Program-made: the position numbers and the translations under genes
Source of the DNA: an uncultured Collinsella sp.
GTDB taxonomy: Bacteria; Actinomycetota; Coriobacteriia; Coriobacteriales; Coriobacteriaceae
Assembly: GCA_900541145.1 (NCBI GenBank)
Contig: UQIH01000012.1
Location: forward strand, 1 to 64,000
Length of the DNA: 64,000 nucleotides
Direction of reading: 5' to 3'
Notes under the pieces: model-generated
The model's database searches: none
Seen by the model: the letters and a program-made list of their open reading frames with translations, nothing else
Told to the model about the DNA's origin: nothing
Shown: positions 1 through 9,232 of the stretch, one piece after another
Numbering within the stretch: position 1 is the stretch's first letter
How the letters are laid out: every line of letters starts with the position of its first letter

Positions 1-8
1 TGAAACGA

Positions 9-37
9 AAGGGCGCTGACCTTCTGGTCGCGCCCTT
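9..37 (-). terminator. Terminator-like hairpin downstream of the SIS gene
   Basis: An 8-bp GC-rich stem (9-16 with 30-37) is extended by a 4-bp inner stem (18-21 with 26-29). On the minus strand it is followed by a T-rich stretch. It lies about 75 bases after the stop of the leftward SIS gene, so it probably ends that transcript. A second inverted repeat at 86-97/102-113 overlaps the stop codon but has no T tract. Confidence 0.6.
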
Positions 38-112
38 GAAGTTGAACGTCAGATTGCCCAAATGCGGACCGCGCAGCGTCGATCCGTTACGCGGTTTGGT
101 AAAACCGCGTAA

Positions 113-1105
113 CTAATAATCAAGCTTCCACATGTAGCGTCGCGTCATGTAGTCCTTGTGGGTGACGGCAGAGAGCGCGCGCATGTACACGTTGTTGAGA
201 ATCGGGGCAAAGATCAGGTGGTTGAAGTATTCGCTCACGCTGTCCTTGATGTCATTGAGGCCGAGCTCCTTGGCGTCGAGCTGATAGACGCGCTCGCCAC
301 CGTACTGGTTGACGAAGCGGATGCCGCGCTCGTCGTTGCAGCGGCTGCGGCCGACGCTGATGAGCTGGAACAGCGAGGTGCGCTTGTCCAGAATCTCGAA
401 GGGGCCGTGAAAGAAGTCGCAGGTGTTGATGGTGCAGGAGTCGATCTGCAGCATCTCCTGCACGTTGCAGATGCTAAAGACGTAGGCGGCACCAAAGAGC
501 GGGCCCTGAGCCATGACGTTGATGCAGGGCTTGTCGGCGTTCTGCTCGGCCCACTTGGCAGCGAGCGGACGGGTGTACTCGACGGCCTTGCGATAGATAG
601 GGTCGACCAAGTCGAAGGCGGCCATGGCGGTCTCGTACTCGGCATAGCCCTCGGTCTGCTGCGTAAGCTCCATGGCGATCATGGTCACGACGGCGGAGTT
701 GGTGCGGCCCATGCAGGACTCGTCGACGGCCAGGCTGTCGTACTGGATCTTGTAGTCGCAGACCTCGGTGAGGCCGGACTCGTCAACATAGATGGCGATG
801 GTGCTGGCGCCGTGGTCCTTGGCGACCTGGGCGGCAACGATGGTCTCCTTGGTGCCGCGCATGGACACGACGACGGCCAGGGTGTTCTCGTTGACGTAGG
901 CCGGTGTGGCGTGCACGAACTCGTTGCTGGTGTAGCTGGAGCTCACGACCTGCGTGGCCTCGTGCTCCATAAAGTACTGGGCAGGATAGTTGCCGCCGTT
1001 GGACCCGCCGGCGCCAATCCACACGACGCGCTTGATGCCGCCCTTGTCAGCCTTGTCAGCCAAAACCTGGGAGACGACGTCCTTAACCTGTTCCTGAGTA
1101 GTCAT
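113..1105 (-). CDS. SIS-domain protein, fructoselysine-6-phosphate deglycase-like
   Basis: This 330-residue protein has the layout of the FrlB/GlmS-type sugar isomerases, with two SIS (phosphosugar-binding) folds at roughly residues 15-160 and 185-320. Seen in the sequence are a glycine/asparagine-rich first loop (WIGAGGSNGG), a conserved VVVSMRGTKET segment like the SIS Ser/Thr phosphate-binding loop, and a CDFFHGPFEIL motif typical of FrlB-like deglycases. Family members cleave phosphorylated Amadori compounds to glucose 6-phosphate and the free amine. The exact substrate is inferred only. The ATG is preceded by AAAGG about 10 bases upstream. A GntR-type regulator is transcribed divergently from the same spacer, which suggests local control by the sugar phosphate. 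No partner kinase or transporter lies inside the window; it may lie beyond the left edge. Confidence 0.8.
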   Translation of the reverse strand: MTTQEQVKDVVSQVLADKADKGGIKRVVWIGAGGSNGGNYPAQYFMEHEATQVVSSSYTSNEFVHATPAYVNENTLAVVVSMRGTKETIVAAQVAKDHGASTIAIYVDESGLTEVCDYKIQYDSLAVDESCMGRTNSAVVTMIAMELTQQTEGYAEYETAMAAFDLVDPIYRKAVEYTRPLAAKWAEQNADKPCINVMAQGPLFGAAYVFSICNVQEMLQIDSCTINTCDFFHGPFEILDKRTSLFQLISVGRSRCNDERGIRFVNQYGGERVYQLDAKELGLNDIKDSVSEYFNHLIFAPILNNVYMRALSAVTHKDYMTRRYMWKLDY

Positions 1106-1143
1106 CGTGCATCAGCCTTTCTTCTCGTTTGATGCTCTCGATG

Positions 1144-1294
1144 GCATACAAGTTACATACATGTTTTGGTTATGTCGACTAGTTGTATGCTATATTTGTC
1201 TTAGAAATTCTGCTGATGCGATTTTTGATAATTGGCTACCAGCGGTTTTGTTGTTGTATTAAATACATGTTTGATTAGATTCGCATACAAGTTA
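1144..1294. promoter_or_regulatory. Repeated operator-like motifs between SIS gene and gntR
   Basis: The spacer carries GCATACAAGTTA at 1144-1155 and again at 1283-1294. An inverted copy of its first half (TTGTATGC) lies at 1183-1190. ATACATGTTT occurs at 1157-1166 and 1263-1272. One cluster lies close to each divergent gene. This is the arrangement expected for an autoregulating GntR/UTRA repressor, and the motif is likely its operator. The repeats are seen directly; the binding is inferred. Confidence 0.55.
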
Positions 1295-1310
1295 GATATA
1301 GGCTGATCGC

Positions 1311-2033
1311 ATGAACGCTTCATCTAAAAAGAAACTGAGCCAATACGAGCGCTTGGCGGGTACGCTTCGCGACCGCATCGCCGCCGGCATCTACGCACGC
1401 GGAGACAAGCTGCCGTCCGAGATGGAGCTCATGGACGAATCGGGGCTGTCGCGCAGCACCGTGCGCCACGCCCTTAAGGTTCTCGTTGATGAGGGCCTGG
1501 TGCGCACCGAGCGCGGGCGTGGCGCCTTTGTGGCCGACACGCCCGCGCTCCACGAGAACAACCTAGTGTTTTCGAGCTATACCAAGCAGGTCGAAGGTCA
1601 GGGCATGAAGCCCACCACGCGCACCGTGGACTCGGGCTTTGCCAAGGCGGCCGGCAGCATAGCTAAGTTCTTTGACGCCGCCGTGGGCAGCAAGCTCGTC
1701 AAACTTGTCCGCCTGCGCTACCTGGACGACGTGCCGCTGTGCCTGGAGACCACCTACCTGCCGCCAAGCTTCGAGACGCTCATCGATCGCGATATCAACG
1801 GTTCACTCTACGCGACGCTGCGCCAAGAATTCCATCGCGCGCCGGCACAGGGGCACAAGACCTTTGAGGTGTGCTATGCCTCGCAAAACGAGGCGTTTTT
1901 GCTCAACGTTGAGCGCGGGCAGGCGCTGATCCTGATCACCGACTACGTCTACGACACCGACGGCCGACCGCTCCATGTCTCCAAGCGCATCCAGCGCACC
2001 GACCGCGCCAAATACACCGAACCCATCGGCTAA
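1311..2033 (+). CDS. GntR-family transcriptional regulator with UTRA domain
   Basis: The 240-residue protein has an N-terminal winged helix-turn-helix (about residues 10-80; ...DKLPSEMELMDESGLSR and STVRHALKVLVDEGLV are classic GntR motifs), followed by a UTRA effector domain (about 95-235). HutC/FrlR-type members of this subfamily sense small sugars or amino-acid derivatives. It is divergent from the SIS deglycase-like gene and separated from it by a 205-base spacer with repeated motifs, so it probably controls that gene and itself. The ATG is the first codon of the reading frame after the spacer. Length and architecture are normal for the family. The effector is not known; a phosphorylated Amadori product is a reasonable guess from the neighbour. 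Confidence 0.9.
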   Translation: MNASSKKKLSQYERLAGTLRDRIAAGIYARGDKLPSEMELMDESGLSRSTVRHALKVLVDEGLVRTERGRGAFVADTPALHENNLVFSSYTKQVEGQGMKPTTRTVDSGFAKAAGSIAKFFDAAVGSKLVKLVRLRYLDDVPLCLETTYLPPSFETLIDRDINGSLYATLRQEFHRAPAQGHKTFEVCYASQNEAFLLNVERGQALILITDYVYDTDGRPLHVSKRIQRTDRAKYTEPIG

Positions 2034-2054
2034 CCTGCCAAAATAAACCTGTCC

Positions 2055-2645
2055 CTAAATGGTAGGTTTGGGGAGGTCGGGGAACCAGGTTGGCTTGGGT
2101 TGGTTGGGTGTGCGCTCGGCCAGGACCAACTCCATCCAGCACATGTCGTACCAGCGGCCGAACTTTTGGGCACAGCGGTCGAAAGCACCCACCAAGCGAT
2201 ATCCCATATGGGCATGGAAGTCCTGACTGTTGTGCGTCAGGTACTCGTCGTCCTTATCGTGCGGCACGGCGATGAGCGCGCACATGTTGGTGATGCCCAT
2301 CGCGACCAGGCATTGTTTGAGCGCATCGTGCAGCTTGCGGCCCAGCCCGCCGTGACGCACGTCGCGCGCCAGGTAGATCGACGTCTCGACCGACCAGTCA
2401 TATGCCTCGCGGCTGTTGAGCGGACTCACATAGGCATAACCTACCGGACGCCCGTCCAGCTCCATCACCAGATACGGATAGCGCTTGAGCGTACGCTCGA
2501 TGCGCCCGGCGAACTCCTCAACGCCCGGCACCTCGCATTCGCAGGTAATCGCCGTCTGGCGCACATACGGCTCATAGATGGCAAGCAACGCCGACGCGTC
2601 ATCGGGCGTCGCCAGGCGAATCGTCGGCTCGGACATCTCGGTCAT
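2055..2645 (-). CDS. GNAT-family N-acetyltransferase (phosphinothricin acetyltransferase-like)
   Basis: This is a 196-residue GNAT acetyltransferase of the Pat/YwnH type. The N terminus (IRLATPDDASALLAIYEPYV) and the acetyl-CoA-binding stretch RHGGLGRKLHDAL (about residues 105-120) are clearly visible. Members acetylate small amines such as methionine sulfoximine or phosphinothricin; the true substrate is not known. An upstream TTG would lengthen the protein. The chosen ATG at 2645 has GGGGGAAGGG a few bases upstream, and a strong terminator of the gene behind ends just before it. The gene converges on gntR, with about 20 bases between the stops. Confidence 0.85.
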   Translation of the reverse strand: MTEMSEPTIRLATPDDASALLAIYEPYVRQTAITCECEVPGVEEFAGRIERTLKRYPYLVMELDGRPVGYAYVSPLNSREAYDWSVETSIYLARDVRHGGLGRKLHDALKQCLVAMGITNMCALIAVPHDKDDEYLTHNSQDFHAHMGYRLVGAFDRCAQKFGRWYDMCWMELVLAERTPNQPKPTWFPDLPKPTI

Positions 2646-2666
2646 ACAACCCTTCCCCCTCAAAAA

Positions 2667-2704
2667 CAAAGGCCGCCTTGCGCCAAACCCAGCGCAAGGC
2701 GGCC
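2667..2704 (-). terminator. Rho-independent terminator of the threonine aldolase gene
   Basis: A perfect 13-bp GC-rich stem pairs 2671-2683 with 2692-2704 across an 8-base loop. On the minus strand it is followed by TTTGTTTTTG. It lies between two leftward genes, directly after the aldolase stop. Confidence 0.9.
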
Positions 2705-2722
2705 CCTCGTCATTACATCAGG

Positions 2723-3748
2723 CTACAGAACCGCCGCCAACGCGTCGATATCCTCCTGCGTCGTGGCCCAGCTGGCGCAAAAGCGCACCACCGTGTGGGT
2801 CTCGTCGTACTTTTCCCAGTACTCGATCGCCGCATGCTCGCGAATGCGCGCCATGTCCTCGTTGGGCAGAATCACGAACTGCTGGTTTGTGGGCGTCTCC
2901 AAAAAGAACCGGTAGCCGTGCTCGTGCAGCACGCGACGAAGCGCCTGCGCGGTTTCGATCGCCTGACGGCCAATCTCAAAATACAGGCCATCGGTAAAGA
3001 GCGCCTCAAACTGGACGCCCGTCAGGCGGCCCTTGGCCAACAGCGCACCGTGCTGCTTAATGCGCGGAATGGGATGCGCCGGAGCGTGTATGCCGCAAAA
3101 CACCACAGCCTCGCCGCACAGAGCGCCGCACTTGGTGCCGCCGATGTAGAACACGTCGCACAGCTGCGCCAGCTCGGGCAGGGTAATGTCGCACTCATCG
3201 GCCGCCAGCGCATAGGCCAGGCGGGCACCGTCCACAAACAGCGGAATCTGGCGCTTCTGGCACACCGCATGGATCGCCGCGAGCTCGGCCTTGGAGTACA
3301 GCGTGCCGTACTCGGTCGATAGGCTCACGTACACGGCGCCTGGGAACACCGTATGCTCGTAGCTCTCGTTTTCGTAGAACACCTGGATATAGTTCTCGAG
3401 GTCCTCGGCGTGCATCTTGCCCTCGTAGCCGGGGATGGTGAGCACCTTGTGGCCGCCAAACTCGATGGCGCCCGCCTCGTGGCAGGCGACGTGGCCGGTC
3501 TCGGCAGCAACGACGCCCTCGTACGGCGCGAGCAACATGTCGATCACCGTCGCGTTGGCCTGCGTGCCGCCCACCAGAAAAAACACGTCGGCATCGGGGG
3601 CCTGGCAGGCCTCGCGAATAAGTTGCTTGGCGCGCTCGGTATGTGCATCGGTACCGTAGCCGGGCTGCGGCTCCATGTTGGTATCGACGAGCGCCTGCAG
3701 CACCGCCGGGTGTGCGCCGTGGGAATAATCGTTGTTGAACGCGAGCAT
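2723..3748 (-). CDS. ltaE: Low-specificity threonine aldolase (PLP enzyme)
   Basis: The 341-residue protein is a fold-type I PLP enzyme of the threonine aldolase/beta-eliminating lyase family, which splits L-threonine or L-allo-threonine to glycine and acetaldehyde. The N-terminal NNDYSHGAHP, the cofactor-contacting FFLVGGTQANATV, the Asp of FVDGARL (D173) and the Schiff-base lysine in YIGGTKCGAL (K206) are all in the expected order and spacing. The ATG has AGAGG nearby. Length is normal. The gene stands alone between a PAP2 gene and a terminator, so no pathway can be read from context. A related beta-eliminating lyase activity cannot be excluded. Confidence 0.88.
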   Translation of the reverse strand: MLAFNNDYSHGAHPAVLQALVDTNMEPQPGYGTDAHTERAKQLIREACQAPDADVFFLVGGTQANATVIDMLLAPYEGVVAAETGHVACHEAGAIEFGGHKVLTIPGYEGKMHAEDLENYIQVFYENESYEHTVFPGAVYVSLSTEYGTLYSKAELAAIHAVCQKRQIPLFVDGARLAYALAADECDITLPELAQLCDVFYIGGTKCGALCGEAVVFCGIHAPAHPIPRIKQHGALLAKGRLTGVQFEALFTDGLYFEIGRQAIETAQALRRVLHEHGYRFFLETPTNQQFVILPNEDMARIREHAAIEYWEKYDETHTVVRFCASWATTQEDIDALAAVL

Positions 3749-3793
3749 GGCAATCCTCTCTTACCGGGTATCGGCCAGATGATTCAAACGGAG

Positions 3794-4657
3794 CTATTGT
3801 ACGCCGTTGGGATAGGCAATGCGCGCGGCAAGGCACTCAAGCGCCAGCACCAGAGCAAAGCCGCAGCTCACGTCACTCAAAAAGTGCGCTCCGATCACGA
3901 TGCGGCCAAGCGCGACGAGCGCCGCGACCACAGCCGCCGTCCAAAAGACCACACGACGGCGTGACGGCTTTTCCTTAAAGGCCGCCGCGGGAAGCCCGGC
4001 GAGCATAAGGCCGATCGCCGCGTGCGCCGTGTGTCCGCTCGCAAACGACTTGAAGCCGTCCTTGATCACGCCGGCGGCGATATAAGTCCACTTGTCGGGG
4101 TTACCGATCACCCACCACGGCTGAAAATCGAGTCCCGGCGTGACCTCGATCACGCGCATGCGCGGACGCGACCACAGCGGCTTGACGATCACGTTGAGGA
4201 TGATGGCCTGAGCGATCCACACGGCAAGCACCATCAACGCCCAGCGCGTGAGCTCATCGGGCTCGGTCGTGCGCGTGAGGCGGTAGGTGATGAAGTTGGC
4301 TGCGATGACCAACGCAAACGTCAGAACCAGCTGAAACGCAATAAGCTTGCCGCCGACGCGCAGCGATCCGACAATCTCGTAGCCGGTCAGGCCAACGTTG
4401 ACGAGGATGCCGAGCACGGCGAGCCACTTGCTCGTCTTGGAATCGGGTCGCGCCGAGCGCACGAGCATGACGCCCGCGATGCTCGCCGTCAGCTCGAACG
4501 GCAGCTCGCCGGCCGCCTCGATAAAGCGGCCGTACATGCTGCCGATGTTGAACAGCGCGCTCGAGATCTGATAATCGAAGAAACTGCCCACGCCCAGACA
4601 AAGACACAGGACAACCGCGATAATGGCGACATCTTTCTTATAGATGTATCCGAACAT
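3794..4657 (-). CDS. PAP2-family membrane phosphatase
   Basis: This is a 287-residue protein with about six hydrophobic segments. It carries a phosphatidic acid phosphatase type 2 signature: K159-x4-R164-P165, then S207-G208-H209, then R252-x5-H258-x3-D262. The last two blocks sit in predicted loops between membrane helices, as in the family. Members remove phosphate from lipids such as undecaprenyl pyrophosphate or phosphatidic acid. The K-to-RP spacing is shorter than the canonical K-x6-RP, a small deviation. The ATG has AAAGGA upstream. The gene is separated from mfd by about 56 bases on the same strand. The substrate is not known. Confidence 0.85.
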   Translation of the reverse strand: MFGYIYKKDVAIIAVVLCLCLGVGSFFDYQISSALFNIGSMYGRFIEAAGELPFELTASIAGVMLVRSARPDSKTSKWLAVLGILVNVGLTGYEIVGSLRVGGKLIAFQLVLTFALVIAANFITYRLTRTTEPDELTRWALMVLAVWIAQAIILNVIVKPLWSRPRMRVIEVTPGLDFQPWWVIGNPDKWTYIAAGVIKDGFKSFASGHTAHAAIGLMLAGLPAAAFKEKPSRRRVVFWTAAVVAALVALGRIVIGAHFLSDVSCGFALVLALECLAARIAYPNGVQ

Positions 4658-4713
4658 GCTTTCCTTTCGATGGAGCCAGAGTGCCCAAATGGGGTGTTTG
4701 CAGCGTCGACTTG

Positions 4714-7700
4714 CTAGTCATCATCACTAGCACCCAGCTGCTGCAGCAGCATGAGTGCCGCGGCAACGGGGCCGGTGCCGTCGTTGGCGTCGAGACCGCG
4801 GCCCAGGCCGCTGCCCGCGCCGGCGCCCGCCTTGTAGGGCACCGACAGTTTGCGGCTCTTGGGGAAGTTCACCGCACCGTAGCGAGTCTTAAGTTCAAAG
4901 GCCACCTTCTTGGGCACTTCGACGCCCAAAAACGTGATGCGTCCGCCGCTGAGCGTGACGCTCTCGAGCCCCAGGCGCTCGCCGCGAATACGGATGCGCG
5001 CGCGGTTGAACAGGTTGAGTCCCGCCAACGGCAGCTCGCCGTGCGCGGCCTCGGTCTCCTCCTGCACCTCGTCGATGCTCTCCAGGTCCTCGGCTGCCGC
5101 GAGCTTACGGTACACGAGCACGCGCTGGTCCACCGCCGGCATGTACTCCTCGGACAAGAAGTAGTCGGCCGGCAGGTTGATGCCCACGCTCGCCGCCTCC
5201 ACGCCGGCATCGTCGTCGCCGCGTGCCTCGGCCACGGCCTGTCCCAGCATCTGCGTAAACAGGTCAAAGCCAACACTCGACAGGTTGCCGTGCTGCTCGG
5301 CGCCCATGAGCGAACCGGCGCCGCGGATCTCCAGGTCGCGCATGGCGATGCGCATGCCGCTGCCCAGGTCTTGGAACTCGGAAAGCGCGGTCAGGCGCGC
5401 CGTGGCCTCCTCGGTGAGCGGCAGCTCGCCCGGGAACATAAAGTACGCGTAGGCCTGCGTGGCAGAGCGGCCCACACGGCCCTTGAGCTGGTAGAGCTGC
5501 GCCAGGCCCAAACGCTGCGAGTCCTCGATGATCAGCGTGTTGGCCGTTGCGTTGTCGATGCCGCTCTCCACGATGGTCGTGGCGATAAGCACGTCGATCT
5601 TTTTGGTCGCGAACTCGATCATCACGTCCTCGACCTCGCGCGGGCTCATCTTGCCGTGCGCCACGCCCACGCGCGCCTCGGGCGCGGCCTCGTGCACGCG
5701 CGCCACGGCATCGTCGATGGTCTTGACGCGGTTGGAGACGTAATACACCTGACCGCCGCGGCCCACCTCCAGGCGAATCGCCGCACTCACCACGTCGGGG
5801 TCGTACTCCCCCACGTGCACGATCACGGGACGACGCCCGGTCGGCGGTGTGGTGATCAGGCTCATGTCGCGCACGCCGCTCGTAGCCATCTGCATGGTTC
5901 GCGGAATCGGCGTTGCCGAGAGCGTGAGCACGTCGATTTGCTCGCGCAGGTTTTTGAGCTGCTCCTTGTGCTGCACACCAAAGCGCTGCTCTTCGTCGAT
6001 GATCACCATGCCCAGGTTCTTGGGGTTCACGTCGGCCGAAAGCAAGCGGTGCGTGCCGATAAGCACGTCGATCGTGCCCTCGGCAAACGCCTTAAGCGCG
6101 CGCTTTTGCTGCGCCGGCGTGCGGAAGCGGCTGAGCACCTCGACCTCCAGGCCAAACGGGGCAAAGCGCTCAAAGAATGTCTCGTAGTGCTGTTGGGCCA
6201 GAATGGTCGTGGGGCAGAGCACCATGACCTGGCGGCCGGAGTCCACGCACTTAAACGCCGCGCGCAGGGCGACCTCGGTCTTGCCAAAGCCCACGTCGCC
6301 GCACAGCAGGCGGTCCATGGGCTTGGGCGCCTCCATGTCGGCCTTGATGTCGGCGATAGCCTCCAGCTGGTCGCGCGTCTCGTCGTAGGGGAAGCTCTCC
6401 TCCATCTCGATCTGCTCGGGCGTATCGGGCGGACAGGCGATACCGGCAATCGACGAGCGGCGCGTATACAGATCGACCAGGTCAAACGCCAGCTTTTTGG
6501 CGTTCTTGCGCGCCTTGTTGGTGGCACGCGTCCAGTCGGCGGTGTTGAGTCTAGTCAGACGCGGCTTGTCGCCGTCGGGGCCAACATAGCGCGTGATGCG
6601 GTCGACCTGCTCCAACGGCACGTAGAGCTTGTCGCCGTCGGCGTATTCCAGCAAAAAGTAATCGCGCTCCTTGCCGCCCACTTCCTGGCGCGCGATCTCG
6701 CTAAAGAGCGCGATGCCGTGAGTGGCGTGCACCACGTAGTCGCCCGGCTTAAACGGGAAGGTGATCTGCGTAATGTCCACCTTGCGGCGGCTGCGCGCAC
6801 GGTTGGCGTCCATGCGGGCGTTGAGGTCGGCGATCGAGAACACGGCCAGGTTGGCATCGGGCACCACGACGCCCTGCGGCAGGGCGGCGTCCACAAAGGT
6901 CACGCGTCCGCGCGAGATAGTGGGCACGGCGGCACCGGCGGCAGCCTGGGCGGCACCCGCCTCGAGCGAGCGGGCGTTGAGCGCGTCGGCCTTACGCTCG
7001 CGAATGGAAGCATGGGCCTCCTGGCGTGCAGCACGGTCGGCGGAATCCGCCGCTGCCACGCGCACACGGTCGCCGATTGCGCCGGCATTTTCGGGCGCCG
7101 CGGTCAGCGATTCCTCAAAGGTAATGCCCTCGTCGCCAAAGGTGAGCTCCATTGACTCGCGCGCACCGCGGTCGGGGATGGCAAACACGCAGGCATAGCG
7201 CTTGCCCACGACCTCCTGGATGCGCGTCATAAAACGGTTGTCCGAGCCTGCGATGGCAGGCTGCTCAATCTTGAGCTCGGCCGTCACCGCACCGCCGGCA
7301 CGGATGAGGCTCACGTAGTTCAGGCGCTGTTGAGCGCCAAAGTCGAGTTGCTGGGCACGCACGTACAGGCCGTCCAGACGGTCGACCCCCGCCTCGCCGG
7401 CACGCGCCTCGATATCCTCGTAAGCGCGCAGGCAATCGTCGAACAGTGAGCGCGGCTCGGACAGCACCACGAGCGCCTTGCCGCTCACATGCGACAGCGG
7501 GCTCACGGTCTGGCCGTACATCACCGGCAAAAAGCGGTCGAGCTCAGGCGTGACGATGCGCGCATCCACCATCTCGAGCAGCGCCGCCAACTTGCTGTCG
7601 TCCTGGCTGGCGCGGTAGAGCGCCACATGCATGTTGTGGACGGCCTCGTCGGTAAGCGCCAGCTCGCGACAGGGGAAGATCTCGATGCTATCCTCGTTGC

Positions 7701-8346
7701 CGATGGTCTGCCCCGTGGAGCTCACCATGCGGCGGATGCGATCGATCTCGTCGCCAAAAAACTCGATGCGCACGGGCGCCTTTTCCTGCGCGGGGAACAC
7801 CTCTACGGTGTCGCCGTGCACGCGGAACAGGCCGGGCGCGTCGGCGGCGCCGGCATTGGTGTAGCCCATGCCCACTAGGCGCTGCGGCACCTCATCAAAA
7901 GGAATCTCCTCGCCCACCGCAAAGGTCGTGGACTCCCAATAGCGGCTCTCGACCGGCGGCACGCAGCGCAGCAGCGCGCGGGCCGAGGCAACCATGATAC
8001 AGTTGTCCCCGCGCACGATGCGCCCCAGAGCCTCGCAGCGCTGCGCCACCACGGCATCGTCGGGCGCCTGCTCGCGCCACGGATAGTCCTTGCGCTCGGG
8101 AAAACGGCACACGTGCGCCAGGCCCACGTAGGCGGCAAGGCTGCGCGCGGCGCGATCGGCCGCATCCTCGCCACTCACAATGTAGACCGTCGGGCGCGGA
8201 CGGCGCGCAAACTGGGCGGCCGCCATAAGCGTGCGGCCCGACTGCGACACGGCCAGCGTCACGTCCTCGCCGGCATCGAGTCCGGCCTCGACGGTCTGCA
8301 GCGCCTCGGCAGTGTAGAGCTGCGCGGCTATACGGTGAATGAGCAT
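4714..8346 (-). CDS. mfd: Transcription-repair coupling factor Mfd
   Basis: The 1210-residue protein matches full-length Mfd, the DNA translocase that removes stalled RNA polymerase and recruits UvrA. Domains in order are a UvrB-like N-terminal module (about 1-330), the RNA-polymerase-interacting domain (about 480-560, PFKPGDYVVHATHGIALF), the RecG-like helicase core with Walker A GDVGFGKTEVALRA and DEEQRFG motif II, the helicase C-terminal half with the VGRS and TRG-like motifs, and the C-terminal UvrA-binding TRCF domain. A TTG nine codons upstream is possible. The ATG at 8346 has an ideal GGAGGAA six bases away, so it was chosen. A terminator of the upstream nth gene precedes it. Start and stop are intact. 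Confidence 0.97.
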   Translation of the reverse strand: MLIHRIAAQLYTAEALQTVEAGLDAGEDVTLAVSQSGRTLMAAAQFARRPRPTVYIVSGEDAADRAARSLAAYVGLAHVCRFPERKDYPWREQAPDDAVVAQRCEALGRIVRGDNCIMVASARALLRCVPPVESRYWESTTFAVGEEIPFDEVPQRLVGMGYTNAGAADAPGLFRVHGDTVEVFPAQEKAPVRIEFFGDEIDRIRRMVSSTGQTIGNEDSIEIFPCRELALTDEAVHNMHVALYRASQDDSKLAALLEMVDARIVTPELDRFLPVMYGQTVSPLSHVSGKALVVLSEPRSLFDDCLRAYEDIEARAGEAGVDRLDGLYVRAQQLDFGAQQRLNYVSLIRAGGAVTAELKIEQPAIAGSDNRFMTRIQEVVGKRYACVFAIPDRGARESMELTFGDEGITFEESLTAAPENAGAIGDRVRVAAADSADRAARQEAHASIRERKADALNARSLEAGAAQAAAGAAVPTISRGRVTFVDAALPQGVVVPDANLAVFSIADLNARMDANRARSRRKVDITQITFPFKPGDYVVHATHGIALFSEIARQEVGGKERDYFLLEYADGDKLYVPLEQVDRITRYVGPDGDKPRLTRLNTADWTRATNKARKNAKKLAFDLVDLYTRRSSIAGIACPPDTPEQIEMEESFPYDETRDQLEAIADIKADMEAPKPMDRLLCGDVGFGKTEVALRAAFKCVDSGRQVMVLCPTTILAQQHYETFFERFAPFGLEVEVLSRFRTPAQQKRALKAFAEGTIDVLIGTHRLLSADVNPKNLGMVIIDEEQRFGVQHKEQLKNLREQIDVLTLSATPIPRTMQMATSGVRDMSLITTPPTGRRPVIVHVGEYDPDVVSAAIRLEVGRGGQVYYVSNRVKTIDDAVARVHEAAPEARVGVAHGKMSPREVEDVMIEFATKKIDVLIATTIVESGIDNATANTLIIEDSQRLGLAQLYQLKGRVGRSATQAYAYFMFPGELPLTEEATARLTALSEFQDLGSGMRIAMRDLEIRGAGSLMGAEQHGNLSSVGFDLFTQMLGQAVAEARGDDDAGVEAASVGINLPADYFLSEEYMPAVDQRVLVYRKLAAAEDLESIDEVQEETEAAHGELPLAGLNLFNRARIRIRGERLGLESVTLSGGRITFLGVEVPKKVAFELKTRYGAVNFPKSRKLSVPYKAGAGAGSGLGRGLDANDGTGPVAAALMLLQQLGASDDD

Positions 8347-8372
8347 GCTGTTCCTCCGGCATCGCAACGCCA

Positions 8373-8399
8373 AAAGCCCGCCGGGGCAAGCTCGGCGGG
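8373..8399 (-). terminator. Terminator downstream of nth
   Basis: A 7-bp GC stem (8377-8383 with 8393-8399) is followed on the minus strand by CTTTTGG. It lies about 100 bases after the nth stop codon and just before the mfd ribosome-binding site. Confidence 0.6.
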
Positions 8400-8503
8400 T
8401 CGTACGTCAAATACATTGTCTGTCATAGTAGCGCATGGAGAGGACTCCGGCTCAAGGGCAAACCCAGCCCCGCAAAAAACGCCAGACGAAGATGCGTTCC
8501 GCC

Positions 8504-9169
8504 CTACCCCGCTACGCGCACGCTGGGGCACAAATCTGCCAGCGGACACTCGTCACATTTGGGTTTGCGGGCGTCGCAGATCTCGCGACCGAAGGTGATC
8601 CACTGATGGTTAACCGACTCCCAATACTCGTGCGGCAAAATCTTGAGCAGATCCTGCTCGGTCTTGAGCGGCTCCTTGGCGTGCGTCTTGGGGCTCAGCA
8701 TCAGGCGGTGCGCGATGCGGTTGACGTGCGTGTCGACCGCGATGCCCTCGACAATGCCAAACCCCACGTTGAGCACGATGTTCGCCGTCTTGCGACCCAC
8801 ACCCGGCAGTTTGACGAGTTCCTTCATGTCGGCCGGCACCTCGCCGCCGTAATCGGCAACGATCATCTGCGCGGCCTCCACGGCGTGCTTGGCCTTACTC
8901 TTATAAAAGCCGAGTGACTTAATGGTGTCGGCCACATCGGCCACGCTCGCCCCCGCCATGGCCTCGGGCGTGGGCCACTGGGCAAACAGCTTCGGCGTCA
9001 CCTTGTTGACCTGCGCGTCGGTCGTCTGCGCCGAGAGCAGCACCGCGATGAGCAGCCTAAAGGGATTCTCGTGATCCAAAAAACACTCGACCGGGCCATA
9101 GCGACGGTTGAGGCGCTCGCACACCTCAACGGCGCGCTCGCGTTTGGCGGCATTGGTCTCGCGTGGCAT
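8504..9169 (-). CDS. nth: Endonuclease III (DNA glycosylase/AP lyase)
   Basis: The 221-residue protein is a complete endonuclease III, which excises oxidised pyrimidines and cleaves the abasic site. Seen are the helix-hairpin-helix LPGVGRKTANIVL with its catalytic lysine, the catalytic aspartate in VDTHVNRIAHR, and a C-terminal 4Fe-4S loop with exact C-x6-C-x2-C-x5-C spacing (CDARKPKCDECPLADLC). The ATG at 9169 has GAGGAG six bases upstream and is preferred over an earlier in-frame codon. The gene lies between the ABC exporter and mfd on the same strand, so two repair genes sit side by side. Confidence 0.95.
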   Translation of the reverse strand: MPRETNAAKRERAVEVCERLNRRYGPVECFLDHENPFRLLIAVLLSAQTTDAQVNKVTPKLFAQWPTPEAMAGASVADVADTIKSLGFYKSKAKHAVEAAQMIVADYGGEVPADMKELVKLPGVGRKTANIVLNVGFGIVEGIAVDTHVNRIAHRLMLSPKTHAKEPLKTEQDLLKILPHEYWESVNHQWITFGREICDARKPKCDECPLADLCPSVRVAG

Positions 9170-9232
9170 ATCGACTCCTCGGCTCGGCGGCATAACAAAC
9201 CTATGGGCACGATTGTCCCACGTATGGGGTCT

